Source of the DNA: CAZWRK01 sp964635875
GTDB lineage: Bacteria; Pseudomonadota; Gammaproteobacteria; Burkholderiales; Aquaspirillaceae
DNA length: 34,379 nt
Assembly (NCBI GenBank): GCA_964635875.1
Contig: CAZWRK010000041.1
Coordinates: 1 to 34,379 of the forward strand
Direction: 5' to 3'
Part shown: positions 9,045 through 17,742 of the stretch, one piece after another
Layout of the letters: every line of letters starts with the position of its first letter
How positions within the stretch are numbered: position 1 is the stretch's first letter
The notes under the pieces: model-generated
The model's database searches: none
The model's input: the letters and a program-made list of their open reading frames with translations, nothing else
Told to the model about the DNA's origin: nothing
Made by a program: the position numbers and the translations under genes

Positions 9045-9524
9045 TTAGTTGTAGACCATCGAACTGAACATCATAGCCATAGCTTCGTTGATAAGCATGT
9101 CACCGACGTTCATGCTGAAACTCACCTGCTGCACAACAAGGAACTTGCAGTGAATAGCAGCGCTGTCTTCAAACGCTTCGCCGCATCCCGCCGCAGCTTC
9201 AAACTGTAGCATGTTGCGAGCCGCGTTACACAAATCGCCATAGGTGAGGTAAAACTCTTTTGCGAGTTTCTTCGGACCCATCACGCGGTTAAGCGAACCA
9301 TTGCCCGATGTTCGACCACCAACTAGGTAGATCGAGTTAGAGCTAATTTCATACAACCGAGTAAGCTGCTGAGCGTACTGAATACCTAGCTGCTGCACCA
9401 GCATTCCAGGCTCAGCCGACGCCACACCAGACGTACCAGGCATAGAGAACAACATTCGCGCGCCGTCTGCTGAGAACGACCCGCCGAATGAGTCATTTGA
9501 CCTGTTAAATATGTCGTTAGCCAT
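9045..9524 (-). CDS. Tail tube protein
   Basis: This 159-residue protein is encoded 12 bases downstream of the tail sheath gene, the standard sheath-tube order in contractile-tailed phages. It would stack as rings to form the inner tube through which DNA passes. The N-terminal 35 residues are Ser/Gly/Asn rich and probably an interface arm. Then come GMLVQQLGIQYAQQLTRLYE and SIYLVGGRTSG, followed by a KKLAKEFY helix and C-terminal strands (HCKFLVVQQVSFSMNVGDML), consistent with the tube beta-barrel plus helix. The terminator just after it fits a heavily expressed two-gene structural unit. The call rests on size, strand pattern and neighbours. Confidence 0.7.
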   Translation of the reverse strand: MANDIFNRSNDSFGGSFSADGARMLFSMPGTSGVASAEPGMLVQQLGIQYAQQLTRLYEISSNSIYLVGGRTSGNGSLNRVMGPKKLAKEFYLTYGDLCNAARNMLQFEAAAGCGEAFEDSAAIHCKFLVVQQVSFSMNVGDMLINEAMAMMFSSMVYN

Positions 9525-9536
9525 GCGTTTTGTCTC

Positions 9537-12299
9537 TTATATCATGAAGTAGGCGTCGAACTTATTGAACGGCGCTGGCATATCGAAAGTTGCCGCAAGG
9601 ATTATCGTATCCTTGAAAACCGGCGAAATTCGCAAGTCGGTAATCGTCGCGTCTACCAAGTACGGGCCTAGGTCAGGCGTAATTGATACTCGCAACTCTT
9701 CCTTCTTTGCCTCGAACCGGACACGAATAACGCTCAGCTTGTCTTTGGTGGCGTTTGAAACGCCGATCTGGTCTTTCCACTCGTCGTCAAACGTGGCGCA
9801 GATCATATCAAAGTTTCTGAGCATCATTTCTTCTTGTTCCGCCAGAATACCGCTTGTGGCAGTGCTGATGGCGTGACGAGAATAAATCTTGCCCTGGTTA
9901 TTCGCCACTACTAGCCAAATACCGCCCTCGGCTAGCTGATTGCGAAGTGTCTCAGTCATACGCTGGCTAACAGGTAGCGACGAGTAACCGGCTATCTCAA
10001 AGTTAGTCAGACCTTGATGTTGAAACACACCGCCAGCAAGCGCCGCTAGTGAGCAGCACATGAAGTAGTTAGGAATCTTGACCCCATCCACTCCGACGTT
10101 ATCCTGGTAAACCATTCTAACGCGCCAGTCAGACACCGCACCGGCTTGCTGAACGTACTTAGCGCACAGACTTGACCCTGTCAGATTACGCCAGATTTCA
10201 ACCTTAATAGGTATGCTCTCTGGTGCGGCTGTTCCGGTAGCCAAGCGTAGTTGATCTTCGCTAATAACGTCGTCAACAACATACTCTTCGTACGACTCGT
10301 CACCCCAGGCGTCAGTCTGGAATCTGATCCTCACAATATCGCCTGCCGCCACGCCTAGCGATAACAAACTTGCGTTACCAGAAGTTATTCTGAGTAATGT
10401 ATTTTGTGTGCCGCTAGTATCCGGGTCGTCTTCGGTAGTAGCCATCACTACTGCCAGGTTCTCACTGGTAGCAGCACTGACAATCGCAGTGGTATCTTCT
10501 GGATTAACGCCAAAGAATACGGTGCGATATCGCTTAACTTCCGGCGCCGACATCGCTAAAGCGTTAGCCTTGAACAATGCTTGCACTTGCGTGTCGTAAG
10601 TAAGCGGCACTAGCCCGTAAGCGTTGGTAGTATCTTCCAAATACTCAAGCGCGTCGCTCCAGGCGGATAGTTCCGACGGGTTTGACACCGCTATGTAGTA
10701 AACTTCCTGGCCGTTGTTATTCTCCAGCGCCTTGAATAGCCCGTACTTTAGCGGATTTTCGATATCAACTGGACCGGGAACAGCATCGTCCAAGTCAGCA
10801 ACATCAGAAATAGCTCCGACAGTAGTAGCTAGGTCGCTTAACCAAGCTTTGTACTGCACGTACATCTTACCGTAAGACGTATTCAAATACGCCAGCGGCA
10901 GCGGAACAACATCGCCGTTGTCAGTCCACTCATCATGCGAATAGTAGGCATCAGCCATGAGGCATATTTCAGTCTCCGACTGCTGCCAGTTCCAGTCGCC
11001 AATGACGTTTGGATTCTTCTTAGGTAGCTCAATGTTGTCCTTGATATAGAGCGTCAACTCTACGTCAATAGTATCGTCATCAAGTGGCAACTCATCAGAT
11101 AATGAGTGGGCCAGAACAAGCGTTTTGTAAGCGCCACTGCTAGCTGCCGTAGCCGTGAACTCAAATCGGTCACCCTTTCTGAGCTTAGCGGTGCTAAACG
11201 AAATTGTTGCCCCGTAGTTACCAACGGCGACAGCTGTTCCGGCTGAGGTCGGAACCGGAGTTGGCCCGCTAGCGTCAGAACCATCGGCGGCATACGCACG
11301 AATTTCTGGATCGGTTAGTGGATCGCCGTCGCTAATACCACCTTTGGTAACTTCAATGATGTACTGACGATTTTTCGTTCCAGTGTAAGTACCGGCAGCC
11401 GTCGGCACCGTTGCCGTCCAGGCTTCCCGGAACGTAACTGTCCAAGTATCGCCAACAACCATATCGCCAGCGTTAGCGTCAAACGTAGCAGTGCCGCCGC
11501 GCGAGCCAATAGCTGTAGCGTAACCACTAGCCGCAGGTATTTGCTCGGCTACGTCGTCGTTACCAGACGCCGAGGTAATCCGCAGCAGTGCCGTGGTTAA
11601 ATCGCTACCGGTAGACGCCTGAATAACCGTGACGGTGTACGTCTCTGAAACGTTACCATCGACATAGCCGCTATAAGACGCCGCACTGACCGAACTAATG
11701 TCTGCATCACCGACGTTTGAGGCGCCAGCTGAAAAACTGGACGTTGAACCTGCCGTGCCTTGGTTGCCAGAAACCGCCGAGGCAGTGCCAATGCTGGCAG
11801 CAACAACTTCAGCTTTGAAACCCTTTACGTATGTAATTAGCTCATACGTAACAGCGTCATAGGTGGCTACCACTTTGGCAATGTCGCCGACCTTAACGCC
11901 ACGATCAAGAAAGTCTGCGGCTGCCGCGTAAGCACCATTTGTTGCGAAGTTCTTCGTTGGGTGTCGGATCGTATTAGCCGTCACCTTGGTCATCGTGTGG
12001 GAAGTGTCCTCGAAGTACTTCAGCAGCGCATTATCGACAAACACTTTCGTATATGTCGTGTCGATATCGCTGCCAGCAGGCTTATTGGGCCAGCTATAGC
12101 ACGTCTTCCACGCACCATCAACTACGCTACCAATCGGGTCGTACGAGCCTAACGCCGTCAACAACTTCTCATCAGCTTCGTCGTAGCGGAATAGTTTTGC
12201 GTTTCCACCAACGACGCAGGCCAGCGCACGCCGAGACGTAACTTGCGGCGTATTTCTGACAAGCTGAAAGATTCTGTTTTGTGGCGGTGAATAAGCCAT
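9537..12299 (-). CDS. Contractile tail sheath protein with inserted Ig-like repeats
   Basis: The C-terminal 190 residues carry the recognisable sheath domain. These include GGVFQHQGLTNFEIAGYSSL, a helix, GGIWLVVANNQGKIYSRHAI, STATSGILAEQEEMMLRNFD and a final strand domain ending FNKFDAYFMI. Sheath subunits wrap the tube and contract to drive it through the host envelope. At 920 residues it exceeds T4 gp18 (about 660). Much of the excess is in two adjacent, mutually similar beta domains (about 205-295 and 303-388), each running Y-x-V/I-x-V ... S-A/G-x-A-x-A-x-G ... F ... G-D. A further beta-rich insert lies at about 620-700. Such inserts usually decorate the sheath surface. The ATG at 12299 has AGGAG ten bases upstream. 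Confidence 0.88.
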   Translation of the reverse strand: MAYSPPQNRIFQLVRNTPQVTSRRALACVVGGNAKLFRYDEADEKLLTALGSYDPIGSVVDGAWKTCYSWPNKPAGSDIDTTYTKVFVDNALLKYFEDTSHTMTKVTANTIRHPTKNFATNGAYAAAADFLDRGVKVGDIAKVVATYDAVTYELITYVKGFKAEVVAASIGTASAVSGNQGTAGSTSSFSAGASNVGDADISSVSAASYSGYVDGNVSETYTVTVIQASTGSDLTTALLRITSASGNDDVAEQIPAASGYATAIGSRGGTATFDANAGDMVVGDTWTVTFREAWTATVPTAAGTYTGTKNRQYIIEVTKGGISDGDPLTDPEIRAYAADGSDASGPTPVPTSAGTAVAVGNYGATISFSTAKLRKGDRFEFTATAASSGAYKTLVLAHSLSDELPLDDDTIDVELTLYIKDNIELPKKNPNVIGDWNWQQSETEICLMADAYYSHDEWTDNGDVVPLPLAYLNTSYGKMYVQYKAWLSDLATTVGAISDVADLDDAVPGPVDIENPLKYGLFKALENNNGQEVYYIAVSNPSELSAWSDALEYLEDTTNAYGLVPLTYDTQVQALFKANALAMSAPEVKRYRTVFFGVNPEDTTAIVSAATSENLAVVMATTEDDPDTSGTQNTLLRITSGNASLLSLGVAAGDIVRIRFQTDAWGDESYEEYVVDDVISEDQLRLATGTAAPESIPIKVEIWRNLTGSSLCAKYVQQAGAVSDWRVRMVYQDNVGVDGVKIPNYFMCCSLAALAGGVFQHQGLTNFEIAGYSSLPVSQRMTETLRNQLAEGGIWLVVANNQGKIYSRHAISTATSGILAEQEEMMLRNFDMICATFDDEWKDQIGVSNATKDKLSVIRVRFEAKKEELRVSITPDLGPYLVDATITDLRISPVFKDTIILAATFDMPAPFNKFDAYFMI

Positions 12300-12312
12300 G
12301 TCTGATTATCTC

Positions 12313-12927
12313 CTAGTCCTGTATAAAAGCTTTCATCGAGATTCGGTTCAGTCGGGGCGCTTGCTTGCGAACCATCCATCGTTCTTCGATGGCGAAGCCG
12401 ACAGTTACCGGCACCACAAGATTTTCTTGGGCTTCTTCCAGTATGCTTATCGCGCCAACCTCGATTACGCCAAACTGCTTCAAATTCAGCGTTGATCGTA
12501 TTACTTCGCTAAACTGCGATAGCTCGGCTCTCACTTCATTGGCAAGTAGTTCTACTTTGGTTCCGTTACCGGCGATACAAAATAGCGTGTGGCTACCAAT
12601 CCAATAAGTGATGAATCGTTTATTGCCAGCTTGGTCAACAAACGGAAGCTGTCGTAAATTACCTAGGCCCATTTTCTTATTAACGAGCGCATTAGGCTTT
12701 ACAAGTACAGCGGGTCTTTTTTGCGTTAGCTCTGGACGCCACTTGTACGCTGGTTCAATTAATATACCGGTTTGGTCTGTTTTTTTCCAGATTAAATTGC
12801 GCAAATCCGCTGTCGGTATATTTGATTCTGTTGCAAAATGCCTGCGAATAAGGTCACAAAATAATCCTGTCATTATGTGACGTTCGCCAAGCATCTGGCA
12901 GAATGACGATAGTTTTATTACGGCCAT
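12313..12927 (-). CDS. Probable tail terminator / tail completion protein
   Basis: This 204-residue protein is encoded immediately upstream of the sheath, where contractile phages often place the tail terminator (T4 gp15-type) that caps the finished tail and joins it to the neck. It starts with a helix (MAVIKLSSFCQMLGERHIMT). After RPAVLVKPNALVNKKMG come strands FITYWIGSHTLFCIAG, a long helix (VELLANEVRAELSQFSEVIR), and strands FGVIEVGAISILEEAQENLV and VPVTVGFAIEERW. This alpha/beta order resembles terminator folds. It shares one base with the preceding gene (TAATG at 12927). The assignment is by order and inferred fold. Confidence 0.5.
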   Translation of the reverse strand: MAVIKLSSFCQMLGERHIMTGLFCDLIRRHFATESNIPTADLRNLIWKKTDQTGILIEPAYKWRPELTQKRPAVLVKPNALVNKKMGLGNLRQLPFVDQAGNKRFITYWIGSHTLFCIAGNGTKVELLANEVRAELSQFSEVIRSTLNLKQFGVIEVGAISILEEAQENLVVPVTVGFAIEERWMVRKQAPRLNRISMKAFIQD

Positions 12928-13136
12928 TAAATGCCTTTATCGTCGCTATTAAATAGCGCGTTGGCGACTGCTTTAGCAGGGTAGTTGAATTTGGTTACGC
13001 TCAGCTTTTCCATAAATGGATTTTTTGCGTAATGCGCACCATCCATCGACATTGCGGCTGGCGCAGAGCTTACAGCAGCAGTGGTGACTTCAGCTTGTGG
13101 TGGTTTTGCTTGGCTACGGTTAGGAATACTAGGCAT
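12927..13136 (-). CDS. Small 69-aa protein in the neck cluster, unknown
   Basis: The frame remains open up to 13295, but that would overlap the neck gene by over 160 bases with implausible content. I take the ATG at 13136 (MPSIPNRSQAKPPQAEV, 69 aa), which overlaps the preceding stop by eight bases (ATGCCTAG). The first half is Pro/Ala/Ser/Thr rich and probably disordered. The second half (PFMEKLSVTKFNYPAKAVAN) could form a short helix. The stop overlaps the next ATG by one base. There is no clear ribosome binding site, so coupling is likely. No function can be assigned. Confidence 0.5.
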   Translation of the reverse strand: MPSIPNRSQAKPPQAEVTTAAVSSAPAAMSMDGAHYAKNPFMEKLSVTKFNYPAKAVANALFNSDDKGI

Positions 13137-13950
13137 GGTGATCTGGTATCGGCAGTTTGTAAATAACGTGTGAAAAAGGCGCCATACGAATTTCAACAGG
13201 CGACAGTATGACTGGCCAACCTTGTACTTCGACTTCCGATTCAACGCTGTGAATAAACCAGCGAGTATCATTCGATTTATCAACCCATACGTCATAGCTG
13301 TTGATTACAGGCTGATTAATCATTCGTGCCGCAACAACTGGCCCGTCGTTTTGCGTGCCAACCTCGCTGATATGCTCACGAACTTTCTTGTTGGTATACT
13401 CGACATAGAAACAGCGATACGGCTCGAAATAGCCGCCAAGTATTCCAGTCTCGTAACACGTTAGGCAATTAGCCTGTCTGCTTTCGCCAGTCAATTCGTC
13501 AGCACAGTCAGGGCAAGGCTCGCCGTATATTCTTCGCTTGAGCAAAAAGCCCTCGCTACCAGCCGTACGCAATCTCAGTTGCTGTTGCGATATCAGATTC
13601 TTGATTCGATTATGTGACACAAAATCAAATGAATCAAATATGTTGGTAGGTCGCGAGTAGTACTCTGCTAACCCGGTAGTTACGACAACACGATAAAATG
13701 CTCTGTTTTGCATTCCGTATATGCGCTGCGTAGGATCGTCAGCGTAATACGTATCGTATACCGCAGTCCCGACGTTGTCCCAGTCATCTGCCGTAGCACT
13801 ACCCGTACGCCCAAACTGTAACTGAAACTGGTATGGGCCAGGATCGCGAAACTGTGAATGCATTTGCCATGCTACACGAGTACCGCCGCGAATAAGCGGC
13901 GTAATGAGTATATGGTCAAACACTTGCTCGCAACTTGTTTCACAACTCAT
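13129..13950 (-). CDS. Neck/head-completion-type protein with Cys4 motif
   Basis: The N-terminal 100 residues of this 273-aa protein look like a fibronectin/Ig-type beta sandwich (TRVAWQMHSQFRDPGPYQFQ; later AFYRVVVTTG). A helix (NRIKNLISQQQLRLRTAG) leads to a zinc-ribbon-like pair, CPDC at 146-149 and CLTC at 162-165, followed by Y-E-T-G-I-L-G-G-Y-F. The C-terminal part has strands (DVWVDKSNDTRWFIHSVESE) like a barrel domain. It starts with ATGA overlapping the previous stop. Its position between a connector-like protein and the tail terminator-like protein suggests a neck component. The Cys4 site is seen directly; metal binding is inferred. Confidence 0.5.
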   Translation of the reverse strand: MSCETSCEQVFDHILITPLIRGGTRVAWQMHSQFRDPGPYQFQLQFGRTGSATADDWDNVGTAVYDTYYADDPTQRIYGMQNRAFYRVVVTTGLAEYYSRPTNIFDSFDFVSHNRIKNLISQQQLRLRTAGSEGFLLKRRIYGEPCPDCADELTGESRQANCLTCYETGILGGYFEPYRCFYVEYTNKKVREHISEVGTQNDGPVVAARMINQPVINSYDVWVDKSNDTRWFIHSVESEVEVQGWPVILSPVEIRMAPFSHVIYKLPIPDHHA

Positions 13951-14828
13951 ATTATGCTTCCATAAGCAGCAGCGAAATTAAGAACCTGCTTTTGCGCTCG
14001 CATAAACGCAAGCCATTCTTGCCTCAGTCGCATGGCTGCGCCTTCGTAATCGGCGTCACGATTTTTGTCGTCGTCCTGCGCGCCTCCATGCGTTACTCGT
14101 AGTTTATTTCTACGATACCAGTGAGCAGCTATTAGCAGAAGGTTGGCACAAACTGCTTTCAGCCAGTGCTCATGGAATGGGAAGTTAGACGCACTGTAGC
14201 TGCCTATCAACGGCGGTGTTTCATTCCACTCGCGTACTGGCCGCATTATGGAATGGATAAGTTCAGTATCGTCGAACTCTACAACTCCGCGCAGGCTATT
14301 AGAAATAGCAAAGTCTCGCAACTGAATGCGTATCTCACCTAGCGTAATAGGTCCGACATAGTCGTGCGTTAAAGCACCAAACAAACCGCGTTCTACCGAT
14401 AACCAGCCCTTGTCTACGAACTGAACGTTGCCGACACTGCTAAGCATACCGAACTGTACGGTATAAATACCTGAGGTCTTATAGACAGAATCAGGTATGA
14501 CCAAATCTACCAACCCTCGCTCAGCATCATGCACTGTGCATTCAACGTCAATGTAGTCCGAGCAGCTTGTTATCGCGTTGATTATTCTGGCAAACACCAA
14601 GCTACCGGCGTCAACGCAATTCTGTAGATTGACCGGGCTGCCGTTTCTGTCGCGCATTTCCCAGCGAACAGTTGCAGCTTGGCCTTGGTCAATAATAATG
14701 CTACGAGTTTTGTTAATTACAGGGCAAAGCTCGTTACTGTATGCGTCGTTCGGCGTAATTGTCGACAGCGAATCGCAAGTGACTAACCCCGGCGCCGGAT
14801 TATCCAATGCTGTAAGAACTACTGTCAT
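13947..14828 (-). CDS. Ig-like plus connector-like structural protein
   Basis: Residues about 40-150 of this 293-aa protein resemble the Ig-like N-domain of phage upper-baseplate (BppU-type) proteins: I-I-I-D-Q-G-Q, then RWEMRDRNGSPVNL, later GIYTVQFGMLSS and WLSVERGLFG. Residues about 160-293 are helical (ITLGEIRIQLRDFAISN, FDDTELIHSIMRPVREWNE, AVCANLLLIAAHWYRRNKLR). That half looks like a head-tail connector or a baseplate-anchoring helical domain. GGAGG precedes the ATG by 11 bases, and a four-base ATGA overlap links it to the upstream gene. Whether it belongs to neck or fibre attachment is uncertain. Confidence 0.5.
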   Translation of the reverse strand: MTVVLTALDNPAPGLVTCDSLSTITPNDAYSNELCPVINKTRSIIIDQGQAATVRWEMRDRNGSPVNLQNCVDAGSLVFARIINAITSCSDYIDVECTVHDAERGLVDLVIPDSVYKTSGIYTVQFGMLSSVGNVQFVDKGWLSVERGLFGALTHDYVGPITLGEIRIQLRDFAISNSLRGVVEFDDTELIHSIMRPVREWNETPPLIGSYSASNFPFHEHWLKAVCANLLLIAAHWYRRNKLRVTHGGAQDDDKNRDADYEGAAMRLRQEWLAFMRAQKQVLNFAAAYGSII

Positions 14829-15478
14829 ACGTTACTAACCTCCAATGCTCTTACCGCAGTTGCGTACTCTGACGGTTTGGCGATTAACAAGATATACGAG
14901 TCAGCTTCCAGCATTAGCGGGGAGCGCCAGCGACCATTTAAACTGGTAGTAGTTCTACCACGGATAAAGTTAACAGTACGGTTCCCTGCGTTATAATCGT
15001 CTGCTAGATACGCAGTTATCGTCGCGTCAGAAATACCGGCTCCCGTGTCGGTCACTACTCGTAGTTCGTCTGTACCGCCGTAGTTATGGTCAACTGGTAT
15101 CGTACCGTTGCCGGTTAAATCGCTAGACAACACTGGCGTATTATCGGCAAGTATTGTCTCAATAGCTATAGCCGTATCTGTTACCAGCCCTTTTACGTTC
15201 ACCGTAACCGTTTGACCTGGTTCTAGCAACAAATCGCGGCTTTGCAGCAAGACATACGTTTTGTTACTGACGCGAACGTCAGAGCTAGGTACTACCTCGA
15301 CGCCATCAACCATCACAACTAGCGAGTATACGCCGTTACCAGATATTGGTTGTGACGGGCTACCCAGCTCTACTTTGCTGAGTACGGTTAGGTTTTTACC
15401 TTGATCGTTTTGATAGCTCAATATTTGCAACAGATTGCTTATATCTGCGTTGCTAAGTGAAGCTTCTGCCAGACTCAT
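14825..15478 (-). CDS. Fibre-associated protein with carboxypeptidase-regulatory-like domain
   Basis: This 217-aa protein starts with a short helical segment (ADISNLLQILSYQ), followed by beta-rich sequence (GVYSLVVMVDGVEVVPSSDV; LEPGQTVTVNVKG). The last 85 residues (LRVVTDTGAGISDATITAYL; then T-S-L-N-G-R-W ... L-E-A-D-S-Y-I-L-L-I-A-K-P) match the prealbumin-like fold of CarboxypepD_reg domains, common in phage fibres. GAGGAGG lies about nine bases before the ATG, inside the end of the upstream repeat-protein gene, and start and stop overlap as ATGA. It may cap or anchor the repeat fibre encoded just upstream. The function is inferred from fold and position. Confidence 0.5.
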   Translation of the reverse strand: MSLAEASLSNADISNLLQILSYQNDQGKNLTVLSKVELGSPSQPISGNGVYSLVVMVDGVEVVPSSDVRVSNKTYVLLQSRDLLLEPGQTVTVNVKGLVTDTAIAIETILADNTPVLSSDLTGNGTIPVDHNYGGTDELRVVTDTGAGISDATITAYLADDYNAGNRTVNFIRGRTTTSLNGRWRSPLMLEADSYILLIAKPSEYATAVRALEVSNV

Positions 15479-17736
15479 TCAAACATTCCTCCTCGTACTA
15501 ACTCAATATACAGCGGTACGTTGTAGAGCCGACCAAATCCGACGATGTAGGCAAACGTAAAGTCCGTCGCTTCTGCCACAGCTACCAAAACTGGTGCCGT
15601 AATCGAGACTTCTCCTGCCTGAAAATCGACACTGTCGTAGTCAGCTACGGCTGTAATTGTATTGACGTTTATAAAAAGGTTGCTATCAGCAGCGATGTTG
15701 TCTACTGACGTATTACCAGATATAACACCAGCTGTTATAGCGATCTCTCCGGCCCGAACAGTGATATCCGTCACTGTTGCCGTGCCAGTTACTACGTTGC
15801 TAGTAACAGTAACGCCGCCGGTGACTACGCTCAAACTGTCATAAGCAGATGTTGCTATGACCGTAGGCATTGCCACACCGTAGCCACCCGGCTGGGCGCT
15901 GATATTGTTATAGCTACCCGTACCAACTAACACTCCAATACTAACGTCAGCGTTACCGGCTAACGCGTCTATTGTTGTGTAACTGGTAGTGGCAGTTATT
16001 AAAGTCGCAGTAAGCATCAGCACGGTAGTTACGACCGGCGATGACGACTCAGTCGTACCTGTCACCGTCGGAATCGTTACGGTAGCCTCACCGACAGTAC
16101 TTGTTAACTGAGAATAATCGCTGGTGCCGCTCAGTACAGCTAGCGAAACAGTAAGCGTACCAGCTGTTACGACTACCGTGTCATAATCGGACGTAGCAGA
16201 TACAGCCGACACTGCAATCAATACCGTAGAAAACAAGTCAGCAGTTGTAGTATCAGTCGTTGCAGATAACACACCAACAGGTACTAGCACTTCAGCTGGT
16301 ACGGCTTGTGCATCTGCGTATGCTACTGTAGCCGATAGCACCGTTGACGTAATTGTTATTGCTCCGCTAATGCCAGTAAGCTGCTCTACGCTAACTGTTG
16401 CGCTAAGCAACGGCGGTAAAACGGTTATTGCCGACGTTTGCGCTGTTATATCTGTCTGACTGCTAGTTGCTGTCAAAACTCCGGGAGCTATGGTCGTAGT
16501 TCCCGGTACCGCGCTTACAGTATCTTGCGTAATACTAGCGGTAAGTACGCCAACTGTAATAGTCAGCGTAGCCGCAACGCCTGTGATATTATCTACGCTA
16601 GTAGTACCAGATAAAACTGGGGAAGTAATGGTTATACCAGAAGCCGCAGTATCTACAGTTGATTGGTCAGTGGTGGCTGTTAGCACAGGTGCTAGCAATA
16701 CGCCAGCCTCGGTGCCGGTAATGTCGCTAACGTCTGTAGTGCCAGATAGCACGCTGACTGTTATGGTTAAAGTGCCAGTTACAGCGGTTATTTGCGAGTA
16801 ATCAGTTGTAGCTGACAGCAACGCGGCTGTAACGGTGACACCGGAAGCAGTAGTCGCCAAAGTATCATACGCAAAAGACCCTGACACAGTGACTGACGTA
16901 ATACTGACGGCTGATGTTGTTACGGTTATCCCGTCAGACAGCGTGGCACTGGTTAATACCGGCACTACGATTACAGTCGCGCCTTGCACAGTCGAAATAT
17001 CAACCGGCGTAGTTGTCGCCGATAGTACAGGAGCCGTGATCGTGATGCCGGATACGGTTGCCGTTATTTGGTCATTAGCTGTTGTTGCCGATAACGTATT
17101 CACGGTGATAGTAGCTGCACCAGGCGCCGCTGAAATTTGCGAGTAGTCGCCGGTTCCTGTTAGCGTACCAATAGTTAGCGTCAGCAACCCAGCATTAGCT
17201 GAAATCTGGGAGTAGTCACTAGACGACGTCAGAGCAGAGACAGTTACGTTAATGCCCGCAACAGTAGCGCTTATCTGATCGTAACTCGACGTAGCAGACA
17301 AAGCTGATGGCGTCAGTGTTAAAACACCCGTACCAGTAATTGAGTCATAGCTTATCGAGCCGCTGTTAACACCAACGGTTATTGTCAGTGTACCAGGTGT
17401 CGCTGTGATTTGATCTTGTGTTGTCGTACCTGATAGCACTCCTGCTGTAATATTAATAGCACCGACAGTAGCGGTCACCTGATCTTGCGTGGTTGTGCCA
17501 GATAACACACCGGCAGAAAGTGTTACTGCGCCTACCAGAAGCGTGACCTGGTCTTGCGTAGTAGTTGCCGATATCGTACCTACAGTGATTGTAACAGCGC
17601 CTACTGTAGCTGTTACTTGATCCTGAGAAATAGTTCCGGTTAGTACGCCTGGGTCTAGTGTTACTGGCAACGCCGTGTCTGCTCGGCGGCGAACAGTCGG
17701 GGCTCCCCACAGTCCTAATCGGCTAATCGCCGCCAT
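15475..17736 (-). CDS. Fibre-like protein of 30 tandem 22-23-aa beta repeats
   Basis: After a 29-residue arginine-containing leader (MAAISRLGLW...), residues 30-714 divide without gaps into 30 units, 25 of 23 residues and five of 22, followed by a 39-residue C-terminal tail. The unit runs x-V-L-S/T-A/G-T-T-x-Y/Q-D-Q-I/V-T/S-A, about four variable residues with a turn Gly, then x-(I/L)-T-I-T-V. Each unit would give two or three short strands, as in a beta-solenoid or shaft. The protein has no Lys, His or Cys and only one Trp, in the leader. It lies between a beta-solenoid fibre gene and a small beta protein, so a virion fibre or spike role is likely. I recognise no named family. Confidence 0.6.
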   Translation of the reverse strand: MAAISRLGLWGAPTVRRRADTALPVTLDPGVLTGTISQDQVTATVGAVTITVGTISATTTQDQVTLLVGAVTLSAGVLSGTTTQDQVTATVGAINITAGVLSGTTTQDQITATPGTLTITVGVNSGSISYDSITGTGVLTLTPSALSATSSYDQISATVAGINVTVSALTSSSDYSQISANAGLLTLTIGTLTGTGDYSQISAAPGAATITVNTLSATTANDQITATVSGITITAPVLSATTTPVDISTVQGATVIVVPVLTSATLSDGITVTTSAVSITSVTVSGSFAYDTLATTASGVTVTAALLSATTDYSQITAVTGTLTITVSVLSGTTDVSDITGTEAGVLLAPVLTATTDQSTVDTAASGITITSPVLSGTTSVDNITGVAATLTITVGVLTASITQDTVSAVPGTTTIAPGVLTATSSQTDITAQTSAITVLPPLLSATVSVEQLTGISGAITITSTVLSATVAYADAQAVPAEVLVPVGVLSATTDTTTADLFSTVLIAVSAVSATSDYDTVVVTAGTLTVSLAVLSGTSDYSQLTSTVGEATVTIPTVTGTTESSSPVVTTVLMLTATLITATTSYTTIDALAGNADVSIGVLVGTGSYNNISAQPGGYGVAMPTVIATSAYDSLSVVTGGVTVTSNVVTGTATVTDITVRAGEIAITAGVISGNTSVDNIAADSNLFINVNTITAVADYDSVDFQAGEVSITAPVLVAVAEATDFTFAYIVGFGRLYNVPLYIELVRGGMFE
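15595..17649 (-). repeat. Coding tandem repeat, 30 units of 66-69 bp
   Basis: This is the DNA encoding the 30 peptide units of the 753-aa protein. Units are in frame and 69 bp long (66 bp in five cases). They have diverged at the base level, though the first four near 17.4-17.65 kb are most alike and repeat ACTACGCAAGACCAGGT-type stretches, suggesting recent expansion at the N-terminal end. Copy number could change by recombination between units. Confidence 0.8.
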
Positions 17737-17742
17737 GATTAA

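Noticed and set aside
12927..13295. Longer 122-aa start for the small neck ORF
   Set aside because: It would overlap the Cys4 neck gene by over 160 bases in another frame with basic, Phe/Tyr-rich nonsense-like sequence. The internal ATG at 13136 fits the tight gene spacing.
15595..17649. CRISPR-like array
   Set aside because: The periodicity of 66-69 bp is in frame with a long ORF, and the units are diverged protein repeats without unique spacers.
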